A stretch of DNA of 64,000 nt. Origin: Termitomyces sp. T153. Lineage: Eukaryota; Basidiomycota; Agaricomycetes; Agaricales; Lyophyllaceae. Positions 1 through 10,430 of this stretch are shown piece after piece. Below the pieces are notes generated by a model. That model saw only the letters and a list, made by a program, of their open reading frames with translations, ran no database searches and was not told where the DNA came from. The stretch lies in NCBI GenBank assembly GCA_018296165.2, contig JACKQL020000001.1, positions 1,302,001 to 1,366,000 of the forward strand, given 5' to 3'. The translations under genes and the position numbers were made by a program. Each line of letters opens with the position of its first letter. Position 1 is the first letter of the stretch.

Positions 1-210
1 TTCGTGTAACTTGTCATTTTCGAATGGAAACCTGGGTCCTTTTACACTGAAGTAGAGCCTACGGTGATGAGGCTCCGAATAGGCGCTGAAATTGTTTGTA
101 TTAGCTTAAACTCCTAGTGATCGTTAGACCAAAATCATCACATCAATCAACACATCAATCCACTCACACATCGAACAATCAGTCCTTTACGACGTCTGAA
201 CTGCGGATGG
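1..210. other. Window edge, 3' flank of the zinc-finger gene
   Basis: Only a short plus-strand frame (117-314) rich in Gln/His/Ser overlaps the antisense of the zinc-finger gene; nothing is supported here. Confidence 0.4.
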
Positions 211-2106
211 TCATTCGCCATCACCAGAATCATCGGAATCATCATCGTCTTCTTCCTCTAATGCAGCCTCTGCTTCCGCCTGAGCTTGCGCGGCAAATGC
301 AGCATTGGTTATAGCTTCCTCTAACAGTCTTGTTTGCTCGTCCGATAGGCCATACATGCTGAACGGCGGAACAGAAGCCGGCGGCACCTCGTCGTGGCTC
401 ACCGTAGCCTCAGTGTTGACACCTATAAGCAATGAAGTCGGGTCAGTTATCCCTCCTAATGCGTTGCAAGCAGCATCAACGGTCTCGGTCGTCGTAATTT
501 TCTGTGGCATGTTGAGAAGTTGTGCGCGAGCTATAACGCTCGCGAGGGTAGCTTGCCCTGCTGCCGGGTCCATCGGGGGAGATATCGAGGGTCCGGTAGG
601 CGTTCCCAAAGCTCCTCCAACATGAGCTTGTAGTAGCCCGTGCAAGCTCAAAACAGTCTGCTGTACCGCAGATATAATGGTAGGCAATATTTCCCCTTCT
701 TCTACGTGTGATGAGTCAGGAAAACCATGTATTGATTGTGCGGCGGCAGCAGCATCTGCCTGAGAGGTGGCAATGCCACTCCATAACTTCGCTCTACGCT
801 CCTCTCTAATTGACTCCTCCCCTTCATCTTCATCAAGCTCCACCTCTAAGACTTCAGCCGATATGCAAGCTTCGCTTCTAGGTCCACGAGTTTTACTACC
901 GGTTTTGTGGCGCTTGATAGCATCCCGCCGAGAAAATATTTTGAGACACCCACCACATTTCCATGCTTTATTGTCGTGCAGCTTGATATGACGTTTAAGA
1001 TCATGATTCCGTGCAAATGATGCTGGACAGAGGGTGCAACGATACGGACGATGAACAGCGTGGACGCGCTGATGTGCGCGTAAAGTGTACAGACGCGAGA
1101 AGGTCTTTTTGCAACATGCAATAAGGCATGGGTAAACGGCGGTCCCTATGTCTGTTGCAGACGCAGCCGTGGGTGGGGGGATCCAGGGAAAGGCAGGGTT
1201 GGTGGGGTAAGGCACCGCCTGTACACGAGGCTCGGGAGGTTGGCCAATCTGGATACCGCTGAGGACACCAATAACTTGTATCAAACCACTGATTTCTTGT
1301 AGAGCGTGCATGTCTTGACCACCGCCCGCAGAAGATGTCACGGCAAATAAAAAGACTTGATGCAATTGAAGTCGGATAGAGGAAACTAACGTCGGGTCAA
1401 GTGGCCGAGACGGAGATGATTCCAGTGCTTGCGCAATGATCCGGACAGCTTCGTTGATTTGGAGCTGCAAGTCGGACTCAGGTACATAGGGACGCTTCAC
1501 TGTCCGGAGGTCAAGAGAATTTTGGCTGTCGTCAGTCTCCTCACGCTTCCGCTTTCCCTTGTCAAGCTGTATAGAAGGTGCATTGGAATGACGTAGATTT
1601 CCAAACAAAGCATCAGACCTCGCCAGAGCGACTAGGACTGGGCCCAAGGAAATAGCTATAGCCTTGGATACCACTCCTGATGTCATAAGTCGCCGAAGAA
1701 TATCTAACACGTTATCACCATTGGAATTTGGTACGATGGTGGAGGCGAGAGCATGACGGGCAGGGGAGTCGTTCTCGACAACAGCAAGAATGGCTTTGAT
1801 GGTAATAATCGCGGCCTCTCCTTTCCGAGACGAGGTCGCGGGATTTGTAACTATAGGAGACGAATGCACTTGTTCAGGAGATGTAGCATTGGATGGCACA
1901 GTATCAGTAGTCGAGGTTTGAACAGTATTTGCTTTGCTGATGGCCCATAACTCTTCGCCCAATCGCCGAGCAATTTCTTCAGCCTCTGCGTTGATGTCGT
2001 CGTCCCCTTCGTCGTCGGAATCATTTTCGGATTCTTCGTCTTCCCACTCCTCTTCTTCTTTTCCATTTGTTTGATTAGAAAGGTTTGACGTCTCTGGCTG
2101 GGCCAT
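211..2106 (-). CDS. C2H2 zinc-finger protein, probable transcription factor
   Basis: Uninterrupted reading frame of 631 residues from the ATG at 2106. The frame stays open to 2223 but only through a GTG codon, so 2106 is the chosen start. Three fingers lie at about residues 325-400. The first has C-x4-C spacing and ends HQRVH, the second is a classical C-x2-C...H-x3-H finger, and the third has CGGC and RRDAIKRH but no normally spaced second histidine, so it may use the following cysteine (C2HC) or be degenerate. The N-terminus (EEEEWEDEESEND) and the extreme C-terminus (EEEDDDDSDDSGDGE) are strongly acidic and the middle is low complexity. The family binds DNA in the nucleus; targets cannot be told from the sequence. 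It diverges from the mitochondrial carrier gene over about 180 bases, so they probably share a promoter region. Confidence 0.85.
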   Translation of the reverse strand: MAQPETSNLSNQTNGKEEEEWEDEESENDSDDEGDDDINAEAEEIARRLGEELWAISKANTVQTSTTDTVPSNATSPEQVHSSPIVTNPATSSRKGEAAIITIKAILAVVENDSPARHALASTIVPNSNGDNVLDILRRLMTSGVVSKAIAISLGPVLVALARSDALFGNLRHSNAPSIQLDKGKRKREETDDSQNSLDLRTVKRPYVPESDLQLQINEAVRIIAQALESSPSRPLDPTLVSSIRLQLHQVFLFAVTSSAGGGQDMHALQEISGLIQVIGVLSGIQIGQPPEPRVQAVPYPTNPAFPWIPPPTAASATDIGTAVYPCLIACCKKTFSRLYTLRAHQRVHAVHRPYRCTLCPASFARNHDLKRHIKLHDNKAWKCGGCLKIFSRRDAIKRHKTGSKTRGPRSEACISAEVLEVELDEDEGEESIREERRAKLWSGIATSQADAAAAAQSIHGFPDSSHVEEGEILPTIISAVQQTVLSLHGLLQAHVGGALGTPTGPSISPPMDPAAGQATLASVIARAQLLNMPQKITTTETVDAACNALGGITDPTSLLIGVNTEATVSHDEVPPASVPPFSMYGLSDEQTRLLEEAITNAAFAAQAQAEAEAALEEEDDDDSDDSGDGE

Positions 2107-2286
2107 ACGGCAATTCAAGTTCAAGAAGGACGTGTACAAAAATGCACCGCCACACTGGAGATTTGATTCCCGAATCGGGGTCGTTATCTTATCTGCGGCA
2201 TTTGCGCAAGTTTGGCGGCACACTTTTTTGAAGTTTAACGATCATGGCGAGCCTCAGTTATTCCTTACTATTCACCGAGACCGCAC

Positions 2287-3485
2287 ATGTCGAAGACGCT
2301 CAAAGATCTGACGGCTGGGACCGCCGGAGGCGTCGCCCAGGTTTGCTTCCGCCAACTCCTCTCATGTGGCCAGGTTTGAATCAATGAGTCAGGTCCTTGT
2401 GGGCCAGCCTTTTGATATTGTTAAAGTGGTATGTTCGATTGCATATACTGTGGTTCAATGTTTACCCTATCCCGATACAGCGGATGCAGACCGCACCTAA
2501 GGGTACTTACAAGGGCATGATCGACTGTGCGGGTGGTATTCTGAAGAACGAGGGGCCTCTGGCTTTCTACAAGGTTCGTTGAATTCAATCTCTTCCGTGA
2601 AACTCCGTTTATTTCTTCTTAGGGAACCTTGACGCCGTTACTTGGCATTGGTGTCTGTGTCTCAATCCAGTTTGGTGCCCTTGAATGGACCAAGCGGTAT
2701 TTCGCCGAGCAGAATCGAAGAAACGGAAAGGGTGGCCCGAATGGCAGTCTTCTCACAGGCAGCCAACTCTTCACAGCCGGTGTATTTGCGGGACTGGCCA
2801 ATGGTGTTGTATCGGGCCCTGTGGAACACATCCGAATTCGTAAGTCTCGTTTGCTGAAACTGAACCATGGAGATACTGAGTATGACCTGCAGGTCTACAA
2901 ACTCAGTCGAACACCAACCCAATGTATGCCGGACCTTGGGATGCCATTAAAAAGATCTATTCCGGATATGGCATTGCTGGAATTTACAAGGGCCAGGCGG
3001 TTACTCTACTCCGAGAGGCCTCCGGTTATGGTGTTTACTTCCTCACGTATGAAAAAATCGTTCAGTGGGAGATGAAGAAGAAAGGAATTCGTAGGGACCA
3101 GATCAACCCGTTGAATGCGGTGTTGTACGGAGCCATAGCAGGCTATGCTGTCAGCTTTTCCTTCCAAAACTGTAGCCATTTCTTTCTAACGATTGCTTAG
3201 CTTTGGGCAATCATATACCCCATAGATATGATCAAATCCAGAATGCAAACGGATGGCTTCTCACCCTCGACTGGTCAAAAATACTTTTCAACTTTGGACT
3301 GTGTCCGTAAAGTCTGGAAGGCTGATGGCATCGGCGCCTTCACACGAGGGCTGGGACCGACCCTCATTCGGTATGATCTGGTGTCATTATCAAAGGTCAG
3401 GCGCTAATTTTGCCACAGATCGCCATTCGCAAATGGCGCTACGTTCCTTGGCTTCGAAATGGCAAATCGTCTGCTGAATTCTTAG
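2287..3485 (+). CDS. Mitochondrial carrier (SLC25) protein, Ymc1-like
   Basis: Multi-exon gene starting MSKTLKDLTAGTAGGVAQ and ending FEMANRLLNS. Joining exons across six short introns gives the three tandem repeats of a mitochondrial carrier. Their signatures are visible as PFDIVKVRMQT, GPVEHIRIR(L)QTQ and YPIDMIKSRMQTD, so the second repeat carries E-H-I-R instead of the usual P-x-D/E-x-x-K/R core. That variant is what I remember from the yeast Ymc1/Ymc2 and carnitine/amino-acid carrier branch, hence the subfamily guess. Carriers of this branch exchange small metabolites across the inner mitochondrial membrane; the substrate here is not determined. Length (about 300 residues) is normal for the family. 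Exons seen include 2480-2573 and 2623-2839; other borders are approximate. Confidence 0.85.
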
Positions 3486-4296
3486 TAAACATCTATTCTT
3501 CCGAAATATATCGAGGTAGCCACCTAGATGGCGCATCTTATTCCACAATATCATCAGGAGCTGCATCCATAACAGGCTAGCCTAGTTTTAGAGTTGCACA
3601 TATGTGGCCCCGAGTATTCCCAACGAAATCAGCTGATGACTTAACGTAGAAGAGGGTTGATGTAATGGTCAGACTACGGAAACCTCATCTCTCGACAATT
3701 AACATAGAATTTGTGTGTCCACAAAACCTTCTCCCAAAACAATCAACATCTTGCTGCTTCAATGCAAGTTTGAACAGACACCTTTGATGGTAGTGTCGGC
3801 ATCAGCTTCAACCAAGAATCCGACAGTCTTTACAACTTCGAGTCTGGAATATTGAACGCGGTAAATGACGTTTGGTAAGATACATTATAACAGCACGCAC
3901 ACCTCGGAGGCCGATACGATGAAGCGGTTAGTATTTATCGGGTTCAAGACATGGTGATGTAATGGAGAAAGTGAAGGTCACTAAATTGAAATACAAGTTA
4001 TCTCGAGGAAAATGCCAAGTCTTGAAGATGGCTACGCTTACGAATGACACCTCCATGTGTCTCGACTCTGGAGCAACTTTACAAGGTACTTGTCACATGG
4101 ATCCTGGAATGGGTATTGACGGTGATGCTCCGGAGCGCAGGGAGGCTTGCACAGTGGTAAGGCTATACCTGGTGCTGCATTTGAAAAGATCAGATCTTGC
4201 TTCCATGAGGCTAAGGGCAACAAATAAGTAGATCTACGTTGGGTGTTCTGAGAGTACGCGACCTAAACAACAACAAACACTCCTCCTCCGTTCGTC
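3486..4296. other. Intergenic, no secure gene
   Basis: The space between the carrier stop and the Vps3844-type gene holds only short open frames. On the minus strand some short stretches between 3750 and 4206 could be exons of a small spliced gene (for example a piece reading DPCDKYLVKLLQSRDTW). I could not join them into one frame without hitting stops, so no gene is called. Confidence 0.5.
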
Positions 4297-5439
4297 ATGC
4301 TGTTGCCCGCCCTTCTTTTGTCCGCGCTCGAGCTTGCTTGTGCCATCAATGTCTACCTGAGTCCACACCATACCTTTATACGCTCCTCCCTCTCTCCCGA
4401 GCTCGCAAGCAATGTCCTCTCCCGCCACCTTGGCGTTGACAGGTTCGAGCCCTTCCGTGACGCCTCCCATTTCCCGTCGAACGAAGGTCTTTTTGTCGGA
4501 ACTGGCTCGCAAAACGCTCTACTCCTGACTTTGGATGAAATAGATGCGGCAGGTCAGGCCTTCGCAACTCTCGTGGCTCATCGTTGACGTTACTTTGCCC
4601 AGCCGTCTTGCCCTCTTCATTACAGCATGCATTTACTCTTCAAATAGCCTCATCGATCTCTGTCGACTCGCTTTCATCTGTAATATCCAGTTTTCTTCGC
4701 CGCGCAGCACACACCTTTGCTTCCATCTACGACGGCACAGCTAGCCCGCTTGAGCTTGCAGAATTCTATAAATCAGCAGAGACACCTTCATTCGCCGCTT
4801 TAGAAATGACCAAACTTTTAGAACTGCGCAGAATCTATGGTTCAAACAGTAGCGAGTACATTTTGGCCGCAGAAGAACTACGAGAAGTTATTTCAGAAGC
4901 ATACGACCATCCCGACACGTTTAACCTAGCCATTCTCACATTCTCAACCCCCGCGCCTTCACTTTCCAAACGTGATCCACAACCTCAGGCAAGCCAGTCG
5001 CCTTTGCCTCCTAATCATCCTCCTCCACAAGAGCCCATTGGCGCTATCTCAACCTGCTTTACGTCCGCTGCAGCTTGTATGAATTCGACAAATTCTTGTT
5101 CTGGACGAGGGCAATGCCTTGAGGCTACTAAATCAGGCAGGACATGCTTCGTTTGCACTTGCGGAGTGACCAGGTCTGGAGAGGGAGCCAACGTCAAAAC
5201 TGATGTATGGGTCGGCCAGAGTTGTGAAAGGAAGGATGTTAGCGGGTTCGTTTATTTCTTCTATTCATTTTGCGCAATCCCTAACTCTTGTCCTTTCCAG
5301 ACCTTTCGTTCTTCTCACTGGCACTGTCATTTTCCTGCTCGTACTTGTATTTGGATCTGTTTCATTGCTCTCAAGTGTGGGCAATGTTGAGTTGCCGAGT
5401 GTGTTGTTAGCCACTGCTGTTGGTGTAAAAAAGGATTAG
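4297..5439 (+). CDS. Vps3844-type (DUF3844) vacuolar sorting membrane protein
   Basis: Three exons: 4297-4552, 4603-5245 and 5301-5439, with introns of 50 and 55 bases. The product starts with a signal peptide (MLLPALLLSALELACA), continues through a lumenal domain of about 230 residues, then a short proline-rich linker. A cysteine-rich EGF-like block follows, with CSGRGQC, then CFVCTC, and W-x-G-Q-S-C-E-R-K-D-V-S-G-P-F. A hydrophobic segment (GTVIFLLVLVFGSVSLL) and a very short tail ending VKKD close the protein. This block followed by a single membrane span is the C-terminal domain of fungal Vps3844 proteins, type I membrane proteins of the ER/vacuolar sorting route. The first splice joins GCA-G to CC and restores the frame, giving D-A-A-V-L-P. 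Confidence 0.85.
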
Positions 5440-6380
5440 TTCACTCGGTAATGTCATAATCTTTGTCCTTCTGCCGCTTTCGGCACCGAGCAGCTGGTTT
5501 TGCGTACATCTTCATTTGACAGTTACTTTTCTGGATCCGAGTCCTACTCTCCCGCATCAAAGTTTCTGAGACAACACTTCATTTGAAAGTATTTCTGGAT
5601 TCTAGTTCCACCCTCCTGCACCTGCGATTAAAGTATCTTGGACAAACCACTTGAGGGTTCAGACAACAAGCCCCTTTGATGCATTTTAGCTTCCCGCTTT
5701 GATCGCAGTGAATTGACAGGGAAAACCAGACGGCTCTCCGTTTGCACATTTCAGGTACTGGTGTATGTATAGCTATCGGAGGGCTAAATCCTGAGCAGAG
5801 TATCACTGAACAAGACCCAAATGCACATATTGGGTTAAGTTCTGTCCTCGCCTTACGGGGTGGATGAATGGTTGAGCATCACCTTTCTCCCTGCTTAGCT
5901 TAAAAATGAATTCAATGTCGGCATGTATAGAGCAGGCAGGTGACAGGTCTTCAATACTGTCGTTAAATTTTCCGTCAATTCCTCCATCCGTTCCAAATTT
6001 TCTCATGCTGCAGTCGGGTACTTTTTAATGTGCCTCCCAGTCGCATACGGTGGAGCCGCCACTAATGTCAATTCGACCTCGACGCTACGGCTCATTGAAT
6101 GATCACATTGGTGACATGGACTCCCATATCACCGATCACGCTGTACTCGAGCATTTGGTCACTCGTAGAGAAAATGTATTTGACGTAGGGTCAGGGAACA
6201 TCAAAATTTGAGACAAACGTTTAAGGAATAATTCCCTCTCCTGCGCTTACGATAAAGAGGTGACAGTGCATTGGACTGTGGCAGGGGGTTTTAGTCAAAT
6301 CGGCACAAGAACTAATTAGAAACTTTATTTAATGTACGCTGATAACCGTCATTGAATAGGGGATACACTAGTGATTTATA
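5440..6380. other. Intergenic, no gene; imperfect duplication
   Basis: No open frame here resembles a protein family on either strand. The part from about 5528 to 5650 contains two diverged copies of a segment of about 60 bases: both begin TTCTGGAT, pass through a TCCTRC-rich middle and end near ACAA-CACTT. The rest looks like ordinary 3' flank shared by the two convergent genes. Confidence 0.5.
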
Positions 6381-7525
6381 TTACAGTAAAAGCCTCGAAT
6401 GTTGGAATTGTTGTAACGCCTTTTCGTCAATCGGGTGTCGACGAAGTGGAGCCATATTTTGCAGATACTCCAATGGTGCGAGGCTATCCGGGGGGGACTC
6501 GTCCAAAAATACAGATCGCGACTTGCTCGGGGCTTCCGAGTCGTAGCGAGTCTGAGACGGGGGTTCCATTTGATTTGCTCGATGGCTGTATGGAGTATCA
6601 GCTGCATGTGAAGGGGACACCGAGGCTCGTCTAGGATTATATGGGATGTACTCGAGCCGGGGAAACTCAGGGGCATCGGGGTCATTGTTGAAAATGTGGT
6701 CTGGTCTACCTTTAGAGGACCGAGCGCTTTTATACTTCCCGCTGGGCACAACCAAATTAGCGAGGGTAGGAATGTCGTCAATTGAGAGCAAATGTCCGAT
6801 AGATTCCTCAGTAAAGTAGGCAACTAGAATAGTGGTGTGACTTATGAACATATAGGTAAATAAAAAGGGGAAATGCTCACTAAGATGCCACTTGCGCTGG
6901 CCAGCATGGGTGTCAACATGAACTGTGTAAGTTTGTTTGACCAAGATCGAGCGGTCCGACATGCTAGAGCTAGAATAAAGCCAGTTAAAAATAAGCTAAT
7001 CGCAGGTAGGGATGGAGCTACTGACGAAACAGTAGGAATAGATGTTTTACCTAAATAATGATACTGCGAGTGGAGATCTTTCTTTTCGTAGTAAAATAAG
7101 AAACCCTGTCGCGGAGTTGATAAAGCCATCAATACTTATTCAGTTTGGAAAGACATCAGCCAATGGTACCTCTCTGACCCTTGAGGGGCCCCATCGAATA
7201 CCTATGGGTCATCGGTTAGATTATCAGAGAGACAGTTGCTGTTAGCGTACTGACCATCCGTCCAGCGCTCAATGCCGACCTATTCAAAACAGAACTAGAG
7301 TTGGATGTCGAGATATATAACTAAAGGAACACTCACCCCAGTAAGTTCGGCGTGAGGTTCTCTTTCTTCCCAGACATAGACTGAGCCTGGAGTAATAAAA
7401 CCCCTCTCTTCGTTGTCCAGTCGGCGGGTGACCATGGGGAGGATGTTGAGCATGACTGCATGAAAGACCACACGGGCGTCAGCTGGTGATCTGATACGGA
7501 TTCTCGTGCAAGTTGCGCGTTGCAT
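6381..7525 (-). CDS. WOPR-domain (Gti1/Pac2 family) transcriptional regulator
   Basis: Spliced minus-strand gene. Exon 1 (7525-7337) starts MQRATCTRIRIR and contains LPMVTRRLDNEERGFITPGSVYVWEERE. Exon 2 begins at 7279 with VGIERWTDG, the next exon reads IRWGPSRVRE, then GFLFYYEKKD, then LIKQTYTVHVD...RKWHL, and the last exon AYFTEESIGHLLSIDDIPTL...VPSGKYKSARSSKGRP, ending at 6381. Together these make both halves of the WOPR DNA-binding domain known from Wor1, Ryp1, Gti1 and Pac2, fungal master regulators of morphology and development that act in the nucleus. I prefer Met at 7525 over the upstream Met at 7576 because family members start just before the conserved TCT-x-R-I-R. The tail after the domain is only about 90 residues, proline/serine-rich, shorter than in many relatives. 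Confidence 0.88.
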
Positions 7526-9582
7526 GTCAACTGGAAGAGTGGGTGCAACTAGACAAGGTCGACCCAGACCATACATAAAGGTGTCTTTTTATCTAGTAGC
7601 ATGAAATACTGATGGAGTTTCTCACTTACGATACATGTCATCGGATATGTCCCTTTTACGAATAGAGTTTTAGTATCAAGCATCAAGTCCTCTTGGAGCA
7701 TAGAATCAAAGGGACGAATGATAGTGGGAATGGTGCCTGGCGGTCAGACTGATAAGTCACAAGGGTAACTGGGAAGACCAGGCCTCCATAGACAATTATG
7801 CATACGCAATGCTTCAGACTGAACTATCATGATACCTTATTTTACGTTAGAAATAAAATGTCGTGCATGAATTTACCAAGACTGACTGGGACATTTGGAA
7901 AATTGGAAAGGACAAAAGGATACCAAATTTGGACTTGGACCTCGCCATGTCCTCGTGTCCTCACGTCCTCATGTCCTCGTGTCCTCATCTCCTTCGGAGC
8001 TGTTTGGTTGCTCCATGAGTCAATAACCTGACCATTGAAGGAATATGTACTGACTATATACAGCTGTCCGTTATCGAAAAAACCACACTGTCCCTTATGA
8101 CCAGATCCTCCTGAACCGAATAGGTCGTAACGGGAACAGGAAACATGGGCTGGAATCTGGATCGAAGATAGGGTACTAGTGGGGCTAGTAAATCTTGATT
8201 CAATACAGAAAATTTAGTCGATAACGACCAAATGGTCAGATCGCTTGTGAGTATGTATTTCCAGATTCAAGGCACAGTGGTACAAATTCCCGCAAGGCAT
8301 ATCCATCCGGTGAGCTCCAAAAAGTTCGATAAATTGTTCTGAGCTATTTGGTCAATTGAAATAGCTATCCTTTCCATAGGTGGCTTTTTAAAAGGGTGAG
8401 ACACTCACTTGTCAGTTTTTCGAATTTTTTCCCCGAAATACAAGGATCATTTTCATGATCAAGAAAAAGCTACTCACAAGTAAACGCTTCGGGCCACTGA
8501 TCCTCATGCACTTGCTAGCAATGTTGGATGGACATTCCTGATGTTACATAACGAGTAGTCATGCCAACAGACTTTAGTGAATACTTAGTTTTGGTTGACC
8601 GCGTCTCCCGCTCTTTGCTTGCTAGTACTATCACAAACAGGGAGTCGCAAAATTTTGAGCAAATCAAAATTGCAACACATCGGCCTCGACGTTTTCTGAC
8701 TTCGGAGACCGGTAGACTAGACACCTATCAAATTGTTTTCCGTAGTGGCGTGTTGTGGAAGTCTTAGGCCTCAGCTCGGAAGGAAACCCGGAGTTGCAAA
8801 AATCACCATTTAAATCTCCGATTCGGCGCACGGAGAGGTGACGTTGCAATAACAAACCGCGTCCGCGAGGCGGTCAGGCATAACGGATTTCAAAATTTGT
8901 TTGAGGAAATCGCAATATGTCACGGAAAGACATAAGTCTACGTTCTTCCCAACATCATCCGTAGTATTAAGAAACTCAGCACACATGAAGCAAGCATATG
9001 CTGAGTCTGTTCCTGACGACTTGAGCCAAAGTATGAGCTTGAGTCTAAAGCCAAGAACAGTCTGTCTGAGAATTGCAAAAATTGCCCCAATGATCAAGCA
9101 ATCGCATCACAATGTCAACCCCAACCCCGAGTCACGCCAAACTCAAGATCTAGAGAACACTAAGTCATTTCACTCAAACCTAAAAGATCGGGTACGGAGG
9201 TGTCGACCTTTTTAAAACTACATTTTGCAATTTAGCTTCACCTTATGCTTCCACAAGGACCTTATGCTTTGATAAGGTCTCCTCTGGCTTCATTACTCTG
9301 CACCTTCCACCCTGGCGAGTGCAAGAGCGGATGAAGTTCATCTTTGGTCACTACTTAGTAGTACTGTACTATGACGACTATGTTTATAGAGAAAGATCAG
9401 CTGTGAGGCGACCGTCATCTTCAAGTTGAAAGTATATGCAGTCTAAGTACTAGGTACCTACTTAAATATCGATATTATGTTGAAACTCTAAATTAATGTG
9501 TGATATATATGATGTCTAAAGTTATAGAGTCCATGCGGGAGGTGTACTGGTGCAATAGAAATGAGGATCGTGAGTAAGGCTG
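7526..9582. promoter_or_regulatory. Gene-free 2 kb upstream of the WOPR gene
   Basis: No frame in this stretch resembles a protein on either strand; the longest open frames are under 110 codons with low-complexity or basic translations. It lies between the start of the WOPR gene (reading away to the left) and the 3' end of the glutaredoxin-like gene, so most of it is 5' flank of the regulator. Genes of this regulator type are often preceded by unusually long control regions or 5' leaders. I infer the same here but see no site that proves it. Confidence 0.45.
7946..7992 (+). repeat. GTCCTC-rich short tandem repeat
   Basis: About five degenerate units of the form YGTCCTCR follow one another (GTCCTCGTGTCCTCACGTCCT and on). 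It is not inside a gene. It looks like a small slipped-strand minisatellite within the upstream region of the WOPR gene. Confidence 0.7.
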
Positions 9583-10430
9583 TTAATGTCTATGCATCTT
9601 CTTCGGACTATCGAAGACGGCACCAGCGGATTTAATCATTTTGTGCAACTCCCCGCTTCTTTCCAAGACCCGAATCTCCTCTATTGAGCCGATAGGCTTG
9701 CCACCAATCAGAAGCACAGGAAGCTCCAACGATGAAGTAAGACGGCGGATTATGGGCTCAAGGACCTTTGCATCGTCACGAATGTCCACGTCTATTATTG
9801 TAGGTGAAGGCTGAAGGTTCATTTTAGCGAGTATGGCTTTGATTTCCCGTGATGCAGGAGAGTATAACTAAGCTGCTAGTTCAACACCACAGAAAACGGA
9901 CGACCATTTGCACTTACTTTGGAGTACAAAAAAACGGGATTTCTCTCCCAAACATCTTCAACAATGTGCTGAACTTCCTCTGCTGCACGAGCGCTCCGGG
10001 TATCAAAATCGAGGACAAGTTGAGGGTCGATAGGAACCGATGGGTCGACCGACAATGGTATCATATTTCGAGAAAGACTTGTCAGGAAACTGGATATGGC
10101 GGCAAGTTCCTGATATTGATCTAAAGCCACTTGTTTTCCAACTCGTGATAGTTTTGTATGCTTTTGCGTTGGGCCAGACAAGCGGGAGTTACGAACATTC
10201 TCAAGAGTTATTGCGAACTGATCAACGGCTGGTATACCATTGCGAAGCATATCCTGGGAAGGCGATATTGACGGTCGAAGGATTAGAAAGTATGTGCTCA
10301 AGCAGATCAGAGCAGTCAGAACAATGAGGGTAGACCTGTATTTCGCCTTCTTGGGTTGTAGAAAGGAGATAGGGATCATTGGAAGGATTGCTGAACGTGG
10401 CCAAGGTTCTTTGTGAGTCGTACGTGCCAT
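9583..10430 (-). CDS. Membrane-anchored glutaredoxin-like protein lacking the active-site Cys
   Basis: Two exons, 10430-9918 and 9867-9583, split by a 50-base intron; 265 residues. A type II signal anchor (STLIVLTALICLSTYFLIL) precedes a stem region, then the thioredoxin fold with PVFLYSK | LYSPASREIKAIL, and later LELPVLLIGGKPIGSIEEI. Aligned with the paralogue at 17459-18285 (VVVFSK | SYCPYSRRAKKLL ... FPNILIRGKSIGGSDDL), the catalytic C-P-Y-S is S-P-A-S: the nucleophilic cysteine has become serine. The cis-proline region before the GG-K is kept. Relatives such as yeast Grx6/Grx7 are secretory-pathway membrane glutaredoxins. This copy cannot be a normal glutaredoxin, though it may still bind glutathione or a partner. 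The frame is otherwise intact. Met10 of the open frame (10430) is taken as start; Met27 (10379) is the alternative. Confidence 0.8.

Noticed and set aside
2107..2223. 39-residue N-terminal extension of the zinc-finger protein
   Set aside because: It would start at GTG; the first ATG, at 2106, begins the acidic N-terminus.
3721..4206. Small spliced minus-strand gene between the carrier and the Vps3844-type gene
   Set aside because: Candidate exon pieces exist but every join I tried met a stop or a frame mismatch.
9868..9917. Hidden cysteine microexon in the dead glutaredoxin
   Set aside because: The 50-base intron contains no TAY-TGY-CC between splice signals, and the following exon already aligns residue by residue with the active-site loop.
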